From IMG/VR virus record IMGVR_UViG_3300041409_000348, positions 1-64,000 of that record: a stretch of 64,000 nt of DNA; one strand, given 5' to 3'. The position numbers and the translations under genes were made by a program. This stretch comes from a virus. Below the pieces are notes generated by a model. That model was not told the DNA's origin. It searched no databases and saw nothing but the letters and a program-made list of their open reading frames with translations. This document shows, one piece after another, positions 1 to 7,371 of this stretch (its first letter is position 1; the number at the start of each line of letters is the position of its first letter).

Positions 1-342
1 CTCAGGCCGAGGATGCTGTTGATGATCCGGGAGAACACCAGATGCTCGTCCCGGTTCAGGCAGTCACTCGCCGGCATCGTCCGGGCCATGGCCAGGAACT
101 CGCGCCGGACGCGCATCCGGTCGCTGCGGTTCACCCGCCAGTACAGGAAGGCACCCGTGGCCGCGAACACGACAGTGACGGCGGCCAGGATGATGCTGAC
201 GGGCCGGTGCGCGGGCCACCAGAACCCGGCGATCGAGGCGGTCACGGCGGCTTCGATCCACCAGATCGCCGGCCAGTACAGCGGGGCCAGGTCGAACCGG
301 GGGAACCGTGCCGTTTTCGGTCACCAACCGGGGGCGCCTCAT
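1..342 (-). CDS. Two-helix membrane protein, partial, with apparent frameshift
   Basis: The gene runs off the left edge. It starts at ATG 342, overlapping the upstream stop by ATGA. That frame reads only to about position 300. The convincing protein (two Trp-rich hydrophobic helices around APLYWPAIWWIEAAV and SIILAAVTVVFAATGAFLYW, then a charged tail) lies one base over (+1). The switch sits at a run of five G (299-303; CCCCC in the mRNA). A one-base indel, sequencing error or +1 slip on the Pro codons would join the frames. The function is unknown; it is probably a small phage inner-membrane protein. Confidence 0.6.
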
Positions 343-500
343 GACGGGCCGCCCGCCGCGGCCCGCTCGGCTTGCTGTGCCTCGTCCTCACGCCGGAGGG
401 CACGCAGGAGCAGTTCCCCCAGCGACAGCCCCGCCGACTCGGCCAGCAGTTCGACCGCCTCTGCGGTGGCCCCTTCCAAGACGATCCGTTTACGAGCCAT
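339..500 (-). CDS. Small ribbon-helix-helix-like protein (53 aa)
   Basis: It reads MARKRIVLEGATAEAVELL onward, with a short basic strand followed by two amphipathic helices, which fits an Arc/CopG-type fold. The start overlaps the upstream gene by 11 bp and the stop overlaps the next ATG, so it is translationally coupled in the minus-strand early operon. A role as a small DNA-binding regulator is inferred from size and layout only. Confidence 0.6.
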   Translation of the reverse strand: MARKRIVLEGATAEAVELLAESAGLSLGELLLRALRREDEAQQAERAAAGGPS

Positions 501-669
501 TACTGTCCTCCAGCACTGCCCGCACTTCGCCGGCTACGGCATTCGCGGTCGCTTCCCAGACCTCACGCTCCGGATCCCGGACATCCCTCCACGGCCGAAC
601 GCCGTCGAGCTGGTCGCGGTATGCCTCGAACGCGACTTGGCCGAGAGTCTTCTCCGTGGCCTCACGCAT
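490..669 (-). CDS. Hypothetical phage protein (59 aa)
   Basis: A short acidic, helical protein (MREATEKTLGQVAFEAYRDQ...) chosen at ATG 669, because that start overlaps the upstream stop at 662-664. I recognise no family. Codon third positions are GC-rich and the neighbours overlap on both sides, which supports a real gene. Confidence 0.6.
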   Translation of the reverse strand: MREATEKTLGQVAFEAYRDQLDGVRPWRDVRDPEREVWEATANAVAGEVRAVLEDSNGS

Positions 670-898
670 CACTGCCGCCCTCTGTCGCTGCCCGCACTTC
701 GTCTTTATGGCCCCGGTGCCACACGCGGCGCGCGTAGTCGGAGTCGAGCACACCCGACCGTTCACCGCAGGCACAGAGACCGAAGCCGACAGGCCCGCCG
801 TAAAGTTCCGTCCGGCGTGTACCGCCGCGGCCGTCGTCCTCGAAGGGCTTGCCTTCAGACTGCAGGCCATGACCCCGGAGGCGGGTGCTGGTGTCCAT
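662..898 (-). CDS. Hypothetical small protein (78 aa)
   Basis: Contains one C-x-C pair (GLCACGERSG) and a His-rich segment (VWHRGHK), so a metal site is possible but unproven. Start ATG 898 overlaps the upstream stop by ATGA. No family recognised. Confidence 0.5.
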   Translation of the reverse strand: MDTSTRLRGHGLQSEGKPFEDDGRGGTRRTELYGGPVGFGLCACGERSGVLDSDYARRVWHRGHKDEVRAATEGGSDA

Positions 899-1182
899 CA
901 GGAGCCGTCCCCTCTAGGCGACAGGATTTGCAGCGACGCGCCCGCAGCAAAGCCCGCGTTGTCGGGAAGCCGCTGATCGCCGGTCGACAGCAGGCGCACG
1001 ACAACCCCCGGTGCGACTTCCACGTCCTGGCGGTAGGGGACGACGAACACATTGGCGGCTTTCATGCACTCGCCGCAGGACAGTTCGTCGGGATACTCGC
1101 TCACCATGCCGTAGGTATCGTGCGTGGCTCCGGGTGAGTGAATGACCCACGGCCGGGGCTTCGTCGGATTGTCGTCACCCAT
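898..1182 (-). CDS. Hypothetical protein (94 aa)
   Basis: Has a C-x2-C pair (ELSCGECMKAANV) followed by a beta-rich segment (VFVVPYRQDVEVAPGVVVRLL). Its end overlaps the next start by ATGA, and its start overlaps the upstream antitoxin-like gene. No function assigned. Confidence 0.55.
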   Translation of the reverse strand: MGDDNPTKPRPWVIHSPGATHDTYGMVSEYPDELSCGECMKAANVFVVPYRQDVEVAPGVVVRLLSTGDQRLPDNAGFAAGASLQILSPRGDGS

Positions 1183-1423
1183 CGCCGTGCTCCGTTTCCC
1201 TCAGCCGTGGACGCCCGCCCGGTGCTGTCCCGCCCGCTGCGGCCCTCACGGTAGCGATGGCCTCTTCCGCCTCGGCGTGCCACTGGGGGGACACTAAAAC
1301 ACCCGCCGGGCGGCGCCACCGCGTGATCACGAACTGCCGGTCCGCGTGCAGCACGAGAACGTCGTCGAGGATGCGGGACAGATCCCGCGCCAGGTCGGTG
1401 CTCCTGATCGTCTCAATGGTCAT
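1175..1423 (-). CDS. Phd/YefM-family antitoxin-like protein
   Basis: 82 aa. The N-terminus MTIETIRSTDLARDLSRILD and the strand FVITRWRRPAGVLVSPQWH match the Phd/YefM pattern (two helices, then an I-T-x-x-G/P-x-P-x-A-V-L-V strand). Such antitoxins bind DNA and neutralise a partner toxin. No toxin gene is adjacent, so here it may act as a regulator or as an orphan antitoxin against host systems. Confidence 0.65.
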   Translation of the reverse strand: MTIETIRSTDLARDLSRILDDVLVLHADRQFVITRWRRPAGVLVSPQWHAEAEEAIATVRAAAGGTAPGGRPRLRETEHGDG

Positions 1424-1426
1424 GGC

Positions 1427-1771
1427 TCAGTCGTCCCCCTCCGCGGCGGCCATCGCGTCGCCTTGCCCGGGAGGCGATATCCGGGTGACGCCCAGTAGGA
1501 ACCGGGCCATCCTCCCTGCTGCGGTTGCCATGGCGTGCTGGGCCCAGAATCCCGCGCAGACAGCCGGCCCGAAATCCGGGTGCTCCCCGTACGGGAGTGT
1601 GGCGTGGCACGTCAGGAGCGCTCCGCGGGCGACGTTCGTCTCGATAACCTCGGCGGCACGTTCCTCGCCGAACGGGTGGTCCCGGCGGAACAGGCACGTG
1701 CCGCAGCGACGGGAGAGGACCCGGACGCGGCCGTCGTCGCCGATCACGTCCGGGGCGCGGCGCCCGCTCAC
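1427..1771 (-). CDS. Cys-containing hypothetical phage protein
   Basis: 114 aa. An RRCGTCLFRRDHPFGEE motif is followed by two further Cys in a TCHATLPYG...AVCAGFW context, giving four candidate zinc ligands. Proteins opening with RCGTC are common in Streptomyces phages and prophages, with unknown function. Start 1771 overlaps the stop of the upstream gene. Confidence 0.65.
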   Translation of the reverse strand: MSGRRAPDVIGDDGRVRVLSRRCGTCLFRRDHPFGEERAAEVIETNVARGALLTCHATLPYGEHPDFGPAVCAGFWAQHAMATAAGRMARFLLGVTRISPPGQGDAMAAAEGDD

Positions 1772-2148
1772 GTCGCCACCCCCGGCCGGTACTGCTGCTC
1801 ATAGGACGCCTCAGCCGCAGCGTCCAGGCACTCCCCCGAGCACCACTGGCGCCCGAGCGGGTCATCCCCTGCGGTGACGGGGATACCGGTGATGGGCTTC
1901 TCACAGCGATGACACACGGGGACGAGACGCCAGCGGCGCATGCCGTCCCATGTCCGCCAGCCGGACTCCAGCCAGAAGGTGTCACGGCGGCCAGTGAATG
2001 CGCCCGGGTCGTCGTAGCGGACCTGGCAGTACAGGCCGGCGATGCCGGTGATGGTGGCGTAGTGGACCTTGCCGCCCTCGCGGGGCTTGCGGGTGGCGGG
2101 GTTGTGCTCGACCACGGCCACGTCATCGTCCAGGCTGAAGCGGGTCAC
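1768..2148 (-). CDS. Hypothetical protein with C-terminal Cys pairs
   Basis: 126 aa from GTG 2148, chosen because it overlaps the upstream stop as GTGA. A beta-rich N-terminal part (VHYATITGIAGLYCQVRYDD) precedes four Cys (CHRCEKP and WCSGECLDA) typical of a treble-clef zinc ribbon. Likely an accessory early protein; function unknown. Confidence 0.65.
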   Translation of the reverse strand: MTRFSLDDDVAVVEHNPATRKPREGGKVHYATITGIAGLYCQVRYDDPGAFTGRRDTFWLESGWRTWDGMRRWRLVPVCHRCEKPITGIPVTAGDDPLGRQWCSGECLDAAAEASYEQQYRPGVAT

Positions 2149-2651
2149 TGGGACGCCTCCTTGGCGTTTCCCGTGGTCACGTACAAACCTTCGGCGCGTG
2201 GCTCGGCAATGAGGCCGTTGCGCTCTAGCGCGCCCGCCACCTTGCCGAGCATGCGCAGCACGTCGGGGTCGTTCTTGACGGGCTCCACAATCGCACCGGC
2301 CGCGCCGCCCCGGCCTCCAGTGACTGCCAGTCCGTGGAAGCCGTTGGCGGTAAGGGTCGCTTCGATGTGGTCCTTGAGGGAAATCCGGGCGGCGCTCATC
2401 TCTCGCGCCTCCTTGGCGGTGACGGGTTCGGCGACATGCCAGATCGTGTCGGCAGGTACCTTCTCGAACAGCTGCCACCGGCCGCCCTCGAAGTGGTAGA
2501 CCCACGCCTCGTGGCCCTTGCCGTTGATGGCCCGGGCCACGTCCTGGAACGCCGCCTTCTCCGAGCCAACGGTGACCGGGTTGTCCGGGCCGCCGTTCTC
2601 GTCGCGGTCGTGGACGCGCCACTTTTTGCGAGGCGGGGTGTCAGTGCTCAT
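2145..2651 (-). CDS. Hypothetical early protein (168 aa)
   Basis: Start taken at ATG 2651 (MSTDTPPRKKWRV), which lies within the end of the upstream gene; a longer open frame has no support. The N-terminal half holds a domain reading NPVTVGSEKAAFQDVARAI. The C-terminal half looks helical (DHIEATLTANGFHGLAVTGG). No family recognised. Confidence 0.6.
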   Translation of the reverse strand: MSTDTPPRKKWRVHDRDENGGPDNPVTVGSEKAAFQDVARAINGKGHEAWVYHFEGGRWQLFEKVPADTIWHVAEPVTAKEAREMSAARISLKDHIEATLTANGFHGLAVTGGRGGAAGAIVEPVKNDPDVLRMLGKVAGALERNGLIAEPRAEGLYVTTGNAKEASQ

Positions 2652-2862
2652 CGCCCGATCCCGTGGTGTCGTTGGCTGCGCGCAGTTCCCGCTCAAGCTC
2701 ACGGACCTCGTCGGCCTTCCAGGTCTGCCGCTGGTCAAGCTCGGCCCAGCGGCGGTGCGCTTCCCGGGCCTGCCCGGACAGCATGTTCAGGTCGGCCTTA
2801 GCCGCCTCAAGGGCGGCGTACAGCTCCGGGATCTGCATCTCCGAAGGTGGCTTGGTGCTCAT
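2641..2862 (-). CDS. Short coiled-coil protein
   Basis: 73 aa, almost entirely charged helix with heptad-like spacing (ELYAALEAAKADLNMLSGQ... VRELERELRAAND). Overlaps the downstream gene by 11 bp and follows an antitoxin-like gene by 3 bp. Probably a small structural or regulatory adaptor; function unknown. Confidence 0.6.
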   Translation of the reverse strand: MSTKPPSEMQIPELYAALEAAKADLNMLSGQAREAHRRWAELDQRQTWKADEVRELERELRAANDTTGSGDEH

Positions 2863-2865
2863 CGG

Positions 2866-3048
2866 TCACGCCTCACTCTCGCCGTACTTGGCCATCAGGG
2901 CTTCAGCGCGGTCGTACCAGTCGGAGCTGACGAGGACGGCCACCCGCTTACCCTGCCGGGTGATCGTCGCTGGCTCGCCGGTGAAGCGGGCCCGGTCGAC
3001 GAGCTCGCCGAGGCTGGTCCGCGCCTTCTCGATTCCTACCTGATCCAT
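2866..3048 (-). CDS. Phd/YefM-family antitoxin-like protein (second copy)
   Basis: 60 aa: MDQVGIEKARTSLGELVDRA, then GEPATITRQGKRVAVLVSSD. This is the textbook Phd/YefM N-terminal DNA-binding fold (helix pair followed by ITRxGKxVAVLV). The first gene of a transcription unit with its own promoter, so it may repress itself. No toxin reading frame flanks it. Confidence 0.75.
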   Translation of the reverse strand: MDQVGIEKARTSLGELVDRARFTGEPATITRQGKRVAVLVSSDWYDRAEALMAKYGESEA

Positions 3049-3055
3049 GCCACTA

Positions 3056-3084
3056 ATCCTACAGGAGCATATGGACCTTGCCAA
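3056..3084 (-). promoter_or_regulatory. Sigma70-type promoter, leaderless start
   Basis: On the minus strand, TTGGCA (3079-3084), a 17-bp spacer and TAGGAT (3056-3061) form a good -35/-10 pair. The predicted transcript start falls at about 3049, next to ATG 3048, so the Phd-like gene would be leaderless. Confidence 0.6.
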
Positions 3085-3094
3085 GCTGTATGCA

Positions 3095-3688
3095 TCACGC
3101 CGCCCGCCCAACTTCGCCCCGCCGGTAGCAGGACCGGTCCATCCCCTGCTTCCCCGGCGCCGTCTCCCCCTCATGCCACAGGATCCGGAACGCTTCCCGG
3201 GCCCGCCGCAACCGCGACCGGTACGTCGCATACGTGGTTCCCAGGGCCTTCGCCGCGCCTTCCTGATCCCCCGCCTCCGCGAGAGCCGCCAGGACCCTGC
3301 GGTGCGCCGGGGAGATCGCCTCCCACACCTGCCCTAGCGCGATCCGGTCCACGATCGCGTCCTCCCACCCGGTCAGCGGAGGCTGATGCCAGTAGCCGGC
3401 GAACCCCGGGCCGGGACGGGTGAAGCCGGACGCCCGTGACAGGCCGTGGAACTGGCGGTCGGCCTGGTTCAGGTACGCCACGGCGAGACGCGCCGCCCGC
3501 AGCAGCTCGTCACGCGGCGGCGGCTCGGTGGCCAGCAGGAGGGTTTCGGCTGCCGCTGACCAGGCCGCTGCGTACCGGTCCGGGAACGGGGTCGCGTAGG
3601 TCCATGAACGGTGCGCAGCGAACTCGGCCACCCCGGCGAGGTCCCCGGCCGTCCAGCCGTGAGCCACGAGGTGATCAGCGGGCATCAT
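3095..3688 (-). CDS. Sigma-factor region 4-like DNA-binding protein
   Basis: 197 aa. The C-terminal third (VWEAISPAHRRVLAALAEAGDQ..AAKALGTTYATYRSRLRRAREAF) has the helix-turn-helix layout of sigma region 4: cleavage-like helix, AAxxLGxxxxTxRSRLxRAR recognition helix. The N-terminal 110 residues are helical and lack a clear region 2. It could be an ECF-like factor, an anti-sigma partner or a phage transcription regulator. Confidence 0.65.
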   Translation of the reverse strand: MMPADHLVAHGWTAGDLAGVAEFAAHRSWTYATPFPDRYAAAWSAAAETLLLATEPPPRDELLRAARLAVAYLNQADRQFHGLSRASGFTRPGPGFAGYWHQPPLTGWEDAIVDRIALGQVWEAISPAHRRVLAALAEAGDQEGAAKALGTTYATYRSRLRRAREAFRILWHEGETAPGKQGMDRSCYRRGEVGRAA

Positions 3689-4020
3689 GCGGCGAGCCTT
3701 TCCGTGTCACGGTCACGCAGTTCGGCCTCGTAACGCTGGGCGGTACGGAGCGAGACACGGAGACGTTCCGCGGCCCGCTCAGGCGGCTCACCCCAGGACC
3801 GGAGCTCGGCGTAGTCCTCTATCCGCCCGGTCCGGGTGCGGCTGCGGCCCCGTACGCGGGGTGGCGGCGGCCCGTCAGGCGGGTAACCGTTGCGGCGCCA
3901 GCGGCTTCGGCAGCGCCCGCAGTACGGGCCCTGCCATCCCCTGCGCCAGGCGTCTTCCGGGCGCGGCTCGGGGCAGCTGAGGCATGCCGGCTCGCTGGCC
4001 CACTGACTGACGTGTCTCAT
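3685..4020 (-). CDS. Zinc-ribbon plus helix-turn-helix protein
   Basis: 111 aa. An N-terminal Cys set (ACLSCPEP..., YCGRCRSRW) suggests a zinc ribbon. The C-terminal helix pair (ERAAERLRVSLRTAQRYEAEL) is a clear HTH with an RTAQRYEAEL recognition helix. It overlaps both neighbours by 4 bp. Probably a phage transcriptional or replication accessory factor. Confidence 0.65.
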   Translation of the reverse strand: MRHVSQWASEPACLSCPEPRPEDAWRRGWQGPYCGRCRSRWRRNGYPPDGPPPPRVRGRSRTRTGRIEDYAELRSWGEPPERAAERLRVSLRTAQRYEAELRDRDTERLAA

Positions 4021-4319
4021 GCGACGTCGCCCTTCGGCGGGTTCGCGGCCAGGGTCCGCCGCCGGATCGACGCCTCAGCCAGCAGCCGGCGGGTCTCCGC
4101 GACCTGCAGCCGGGTTTCCTCCGACGTCGGCAGGCCCTCCCCGTGCGGCTGATTCCGGTAGTCCCATGGGGTCCGGGCCTCCGTCGGCCTCCACCCACGC
4201 GCCCTGAGCTCGGTCATGAACGAGCGGGCGATGACCTCAACGTCGGCGTCGCCGCGGTCGTTCAGGCGGTAGACGAGGGCACGGATGGCCTGCTCGGTTT
4301 CCCCATCCAGCCCGGTCAT
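4017..4319 (-). CDS. Hypothetical protein (100 aa)
   Basis: Mixed helical protein (EQAIRALVYRLNDRGDADVEVIARSF...) with a basic C-terminus. Both ends overlap neighbours by 4 bp. No family recognised. Confidence 0.6.
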   Translation of the reverse strand: MTGLDGETEQAIRALVYRLNDRGDADVEVIARSFMTELRARGWRPTEARTPWDYRNQPHGEGLPTSEETRLQVAETRRLLAEASIRRRTLAANPPKGDVA

Positions 4320-4984
4320 GACGCCGCTGCTTCCTCACCGAGCTCGTTGTCGATCCACGCGGCGAACGCCTCCCAGCGCTCCTCGGGCGTCTTCTTCCCA
4401 AACGTCTCGTCGTTGCGGTAAGCCAGCTCCCACGCCAGCGTGTACGCCAGCCCGGCATCCTCCCCGTGCTTGGCCGTCTCCTGGAGCGGGTCACTGTCGC
4501 GGCCAGTCACGGCCGGCAGCGCAGCGAAGGCCCCGGCCGGGGCCATGCCGCCCTTGACCTTCTGGTGCCACAGGTACGCGCCGATCAGGCAGACACCCTC
4601 ACCCTGCGACGCCGACCCGATGGCCGAGGCGACACTTGCGCGCTCCTCCTCGACGTCCTCCCGCATCCACCGGGCGGTGTTCGCTGCATCCTGCTCGGTC
4701 CAGTCGAGATCACACCGGGCGTAGTCGGCGGCCTTTTTGGCGATCTTCGCGGCGATAGCCTCCTCGTCCACATCGGGCACCCGGGCCGGGCCACCGACGG
4801 TGCACAGCGCACCCTCAATCAGCCGGTGATCGGGCAGCGCCAGCAGCGCCTCGCGGATGTCACGGAGCGCCTTCCGGCCGCGCTTGCTTTTGAGGGTCGC
4901 GCGAGCATTCCGCTGCCAGCGGCCCATCGCGAGGATCTGCTCAGGCTCACCCTCGTAATCGTCGTAGTCCCCGAATCGGCTCAT
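4316..4984 (-). CDS. Hypothetical early protein (222 aa)
   Basis: Start set at ATG 4984 (MSRFGDYDDYEGEPEQILAM), which overlaps the stop of a tiny upstream ORF; the open frame extends further but looks non-coding. Contains GRKALRDIREALLALPDHRL and a single Cys-rich turn (ALCTVGG, ARCDLD, VCLIG). It resembles uncharacterised actinophage proteins of this size. No catalytic motif seen. Confidence 0.65.
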   Translation of the reverse strand: MSRFGDYDDYEGEPEQILAMGRWQRNARATLKSKRGRKALRDIREALLALPDHRLIEGALCTVGGPARVPDVDEEAIAAKIAKKAADYARCDLDWTEQDAANTARWMREDVEEERASVASAIGSASQGEGVCLIGAYLWHQKVKGGMAPAGAFAALPAVTGRDSDPLQETAKHGEDAGLAYTLAWELAYRNDETFGKKTPEERWEAFAAWIDNELGEEAAAS

Positions 4985-5049
4985 TGGGTCACTTCTCCTG
5001 TCGCTGCTGAACTTGGGGCTGACGTAGGCGGTAAGTACGGCTCGGTCAT
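4981..5049 (-). CDS. Candidate micro-ORF (22 aa)
   Basis: MTEPYLPPTSAPSSAATGEVTQ. Its ATG overlaps the upstream stop and its TGA overlaps the downstream ATG, both as ATGA. It therefore fills the only gap in a chain of coupled genes. It contains one of the very few in-frame TTA codons of the window (5032-5034). It may simply carry ribosomes to the next gene. Confidence 0.4.
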   Translation of the reverse strand: MTEPYLPPTSAPSSAATGEVTQ

Positions 5050-5309
5050 GACGGCTCCTGGTGCGGTTCCGGGATGGGCCAGACGGGCATTCCCCAGCCG
5101 GCGTCGAGCAGGGCGGCGAGGATGCGGCGGGCGAGAACATCACGGCGCGGGGCCGGGTACCCGGCGAACCGTTCCGGGTCCGTGACACGGGCCGCGGCGA
5201 GCGCGTCACTGGCGGCGATGTGCAGCACGATCTCGTCTTCGGCGTAGTCGAGGGGGGCGATCCCGGCCTCGTAGGCGATGCGGGCCAGGGTGCCGATGTC
5301 AGCGGTCAT
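5046..5309 (-). CDS. Hypothetical protein (87 aa)
   Basis: Helical protein (MTADIGTLARIAYEAGIAPL...) typical of small actinophage early products. Start ATG 5309 overlaps the upstream nuclease gene by 4 bp. No known motif. Confidence 0.6.
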   Translation of the reverse strand: MTADIGTLARIAYEAGIAPLDYAEDEIVLHIAASDALAAARVTDPERFAGYPAPRRDVLARRILAALLDAGWGMPVWPIPEPHQEPS

Positions 5310-5809
5310 GCGGACTCCTTCGCCAGAGGGGTGAAGTCTTCGGACCTGCACCGGCTGAACTGACCCATGCCGGACCAGAGCAGCCACATCGGCTGCGCGT
5401 CGAATTCCGCGTACCACGCATCGCCGCCGCGGCGACTGTGAAGCGTCAGGTATGCACCGTCGCCGTAATTCCAGAAGACCAGGCAGAGGTAGGCGTCGGG
5501 CCGGCTCGCCCGGGCGATCATCATGCGGCGCAAGATGGCGTCCACGTGCTCCACGAACCCGATGGAGCCGGGAATCCACTCCATGAGCGGACCTGCGGGC
5601 TTGACTTCGATGAATACCGCGAGCGGCTCGTTGTAGCCGTGGCTGCGACCGAAATCGGGGAGCCACTGCCCGTCGCTGCTGGCGAAGCATTCCGGCTCGT
5701 ACTCCCAGCGGTACCCCCACCGGTCCAGTTCGGCCGCGTAGTCGGCTTCGAGGCGGGACCGCATCTGGATGCCCTTGTACAGGGTCGGCCGGGCCTTGAT
5801 GATCGTCAT
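5306..5809 (-). CDS. PD-(D/E)XK-type nuclease
   Basis: 167 aa from ATG 5809. The order MRSRLEADYAAELDRWG ... WLPDFGRS ... AVFIEVKPAG gives the E, PD and ExK residues of the PD-(D/E)XK nuclease core. Phage enzymes of this type process replication or recombination intermediates. It sits directly downstream of the O-like initiator, overlapping it by 4 bp, so a role in replication is likely. A resolvase-like function is also possible. Confidence 0.7.
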   Translation of the reverse strand: MTIIKARPTLYKGIQMRSRLEADYAAELDRWGYRWEYEPECFASSDGQWLPDFGRSHGYNEPLAVFIEVKPAGPLMEWIPGSIGFVEHVDAILRRMMIARASRPDAYLCLVFWNYGDGAYLTLHSRRGGDAWYAEFDAQPMWLLWSGMGQFSRCRSEDFTPLAKESA

Positions 5810-6705
5810 GCGGATCGCGCGCCCTTCGTGGTCCGGGAGTGGCATCGGCCCTCGCACCATGAGGAGGTGCATTTATCGCAGTCCCGATTGCGGCAGCGGT
5901 CGGAATGTTTCCGTTCGCCATATCCGCAAGGGAAGAGGCCGATTAGGTCGTCGCGCTCTATCAGCGTCTCGACGTACCTTGGCAGGTTCTTCGGGCTGAA
6001 CTTGGTTTTGATAACCCGGATTGTTTCGTCCATCTCATCGGGCGTGGCGTCAGGGACGGCGGTGAGCATCGCCTCGCGTACGCGCGCGAGAGTCGTTCTT
6101 TTCTCATCAGAGTCTCTATCGTCTCCTATGGGGTCCGGGTTTCCGGGACCCTTCAGTCCGGGTTTCCGGGACCCTTCAGCCGTAGAACCCGGACCCTTCA
6201 GGTGGTGGACGTTGCTTGAAGGGTCCGTAGAACCCGGACGCTTCCCGGAGTTATCCACAGGTGAAGCGTCCGGGTTTCCGGGACCCTTCAAGTGGGCCAG
6301 CGTGGCAAACGGCGCGATGGCATAAACGGCGCGGACGCCATTCCGCCCGCGCTCAACCTGAATAAGCGCGCCCTTGTCGCGCAGGGCAGCGATAACCTCA
6401 TAGCGAGCGGTCCGGTTCAGCCGGAGCCGGCGAACAATGTCAGGGTTGTCCTCAATGCCATGCGGGCATTCCCTCGTTGAATCCATGGCAGCGTTCGCAA
6501 GCACGGACAGCGCGAAGCGCTCACGCCACGTGAGGCTTTCCGGGGCGCGATCCTCGGCCTCCCGGACAAGCTGCCAGCCCATCAGGCCACCTGGCCTGTA
6601 CAGCGCGCGCCACGGCGGGGCCTGGAGTGATTCCAGGCCCAGGTCATGACGCCGATAGCCACCTGCGGCTGTCCTTCCGCTCATATGAACCGGTCCCTGC
6701 CTCAC
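5806..6705 (-). CDS. Lambda O-like replication initiator carrying its own iterons
   Basis: The N-terminal half is a winged-helix initiator-like domain (SLTWRERFALSVLANAAMDSTR ... NPDIVRRLRLNRTARYEVIAALRDKGALIQVERG). The middle is low-complexity repeats (LKGPGNPD, KRPGSTD) written by tandem DNA iterons. The C-terminus ends in Cys/His clusters (CGYGERKHSDRCRNRDCDKC). This is the layout of lambda O, where the origin lies inside the gene. The start is uncertain: GTG 6705, ATG 6684, or ATG 6582, which has an AGGTGG Shine-Dalgarno. Promoter -10 TATAAC lies at 6728-6733. Confidence 0.75.
   Translation of the reverse strand: MRQGPVHMSGRTAAGGYRRHDLGLESLQAPPWRALYRPGGLMGWQLVREAEDRAPESLTWRERFALSVLANAAMDSTRECPHGIEDNPDIVRRLRLNRTARYEVIAALRDKGALIQVERGRNGVRAVYAIAPFATLAHLKGPGNPDASPVDNSGKRPGSTDPSSNVHHLKGPGSTAEGSRKPGLKGPGNPDPIGDDRDSDEKRTTLARVREAMLTAVPDATPDEMDETIRVIKTKFSPKNLPRYVETLIERDDLIGLFPCGYGERKHSDRCRNRDCDKCTSSWCEGRCHSRTTKGARSA
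6133..6290. repeat. Iteron array (putative origin 1)
   Basis: A 23-bp unit, GTCCGGGTTTCCGGGACCC plus TTCA, occurs exactly at 6133-6155, 6156-6178 (directly abutting) and 6268-6290. Degenerate copies lie at 6182-6200 and 6227-6244, and an inverted half-unit (TGAAGGGTCC) at 6217-6226. The array sits inside the initiator gene, as in lambdoid origins. Confidence 0.8.
6251..6259. promoter_or_regulatory. DnaA box (perfect TTATCCACA)
   Basis: The consensus DnaA box lies between iterons and is translated as VDN in the overlapping gene. It supports host DnaA assistance at this origin. Confidence 0.75.
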
Positions 6706-6787
6706 GTCGCGCTCATCTCTCCACTATGTTATACCCTAACGGAGAACGTAGCGTAAGATCACACCGGAGACCGGAGGGAAGGGCGCG
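6706..6787. promoter_or_regulatory. Divergent promoter region
   Basis: Between the initiator and the plus-strand HTH gene. It holds -10 TATAAC for the minus direction (6728-6733), a candidate -10 TAAGAT for the plus direction (6754-6759), and an imperfect dyad CTAACG/CGTAG around 6736-6751 that could be an operator for the HTH protein. Confidence 0.45.
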
Positions 6788-7054
6788 ATGGATATGCCGG
6801 AGGGCTGTGTCATCATGGATCTCATGAGCGAGGCAGCGAAGGCACGGACGGCGAAGGCATCGCGCAACTACACGCGGCTCAAGTCGCAGTTCGCGGACGC
6901 CCGGAAGGAACTGGCCGCCGCCATCGTCGCCGAGCGCATCGACGGCGAGAAGATCGAGGACATCACAGCCCGGGTGCCTGTCCGTCAGACGCAGGTGAAC
7001 CGCATCCTTGAGGCGGCCGGGCTGACGGAGAAGCGCAAGCGCGAGGCCGCCTGA
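6788..7054 (+). CDS. Small helix-turn-helix regulator
   Basis: 88 aa. The C-terminal half (IDGEKIEDITARVPVRQTQVNRILEAAGL) is an HTH resembling resolvase/Hin tails. It is the only plus-strand gene among the early minus-strand genes, divergent from the initiator and preceded by GGAGGGAAGG. Probably a repressor controlling replication. An internal ATG at 6815 is an alternative start. Confidence 0.6.
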   Translation: MDMPEGCVIMDLMSEAAKARTAKASRNYTRLKSQFADARKELAAAIVAERIDGEKIEDITARVPVRQTQVNRILEAAGLTEKRKREAA

Positions 7055-7062
7055 CCGCGCGC

Positions 7063-7371
7063 TCACGCGGCCCGCTGCCTGAGCGCGCTGATAGCCGTCA
7101 GTTCCCGCGCGATCCGGCCTGAGATCAGGTCCGACGGCCGCCACACAGCCCAGTCGCCCCCGGCCCCGGTGAGCAGTTCACCCACCGTCCGCTGCGCCGG
7201 TGAGACCCTGCCCCGCTCGGCCTTCAGCTCGCGGTAGATGATGCGGCTCCCGACGATCGCCCAATCGGGCCAGCCCTCTTTGCTGCGCCGGGAGTCGAAC
7301 GGGTGGAATCCCCACAGCCCCAGGTCTTTGATGAACCGGCGGACGTGGCTCTCAAGCCCGGCCTCGCTCAT
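7063..7371 (-). CDS. VRR-NUC domain nuclease
   Basis: 102 aa from ATG 7371, which overlaps the upstream stop by ATGA. Key core: SKEGWPDWAIVGSRIIYRELK, then VSPAQRTVGELLTGAGGDWAVWRPSD. This is the PD...ExK core and downstream helix of the VRR-NUC family, often found beside phage replication helicases. The frame stays open to GTG 7683, but third-position composition favours the short form. Confidence 0.75.
   Translation of the reverse strand: MSEAGLESHVRRFIKDLGLWGFHPFDSRRSKEGWPDWAIVGSRIIYRELKAERGRVSPAQRTVGELLTGAGGDWAVWRPSDLISGRIARELTAISALRQRAA

Noticed and set aside
13-1137. Long plus-strand ORF at the left edge (374 codons)
   Set aside because: Arg/Pro/Ala-rich shadow of coupled minus-strand genes that have sensible starts and overlaps.
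1175-3048. Complete toxin-antitoxin systems
   Set aside because: Both Phd/YefM-like genes lack an adjacent RelE/Doc-like toxin, so only antitoxin-like proteins are claimed.
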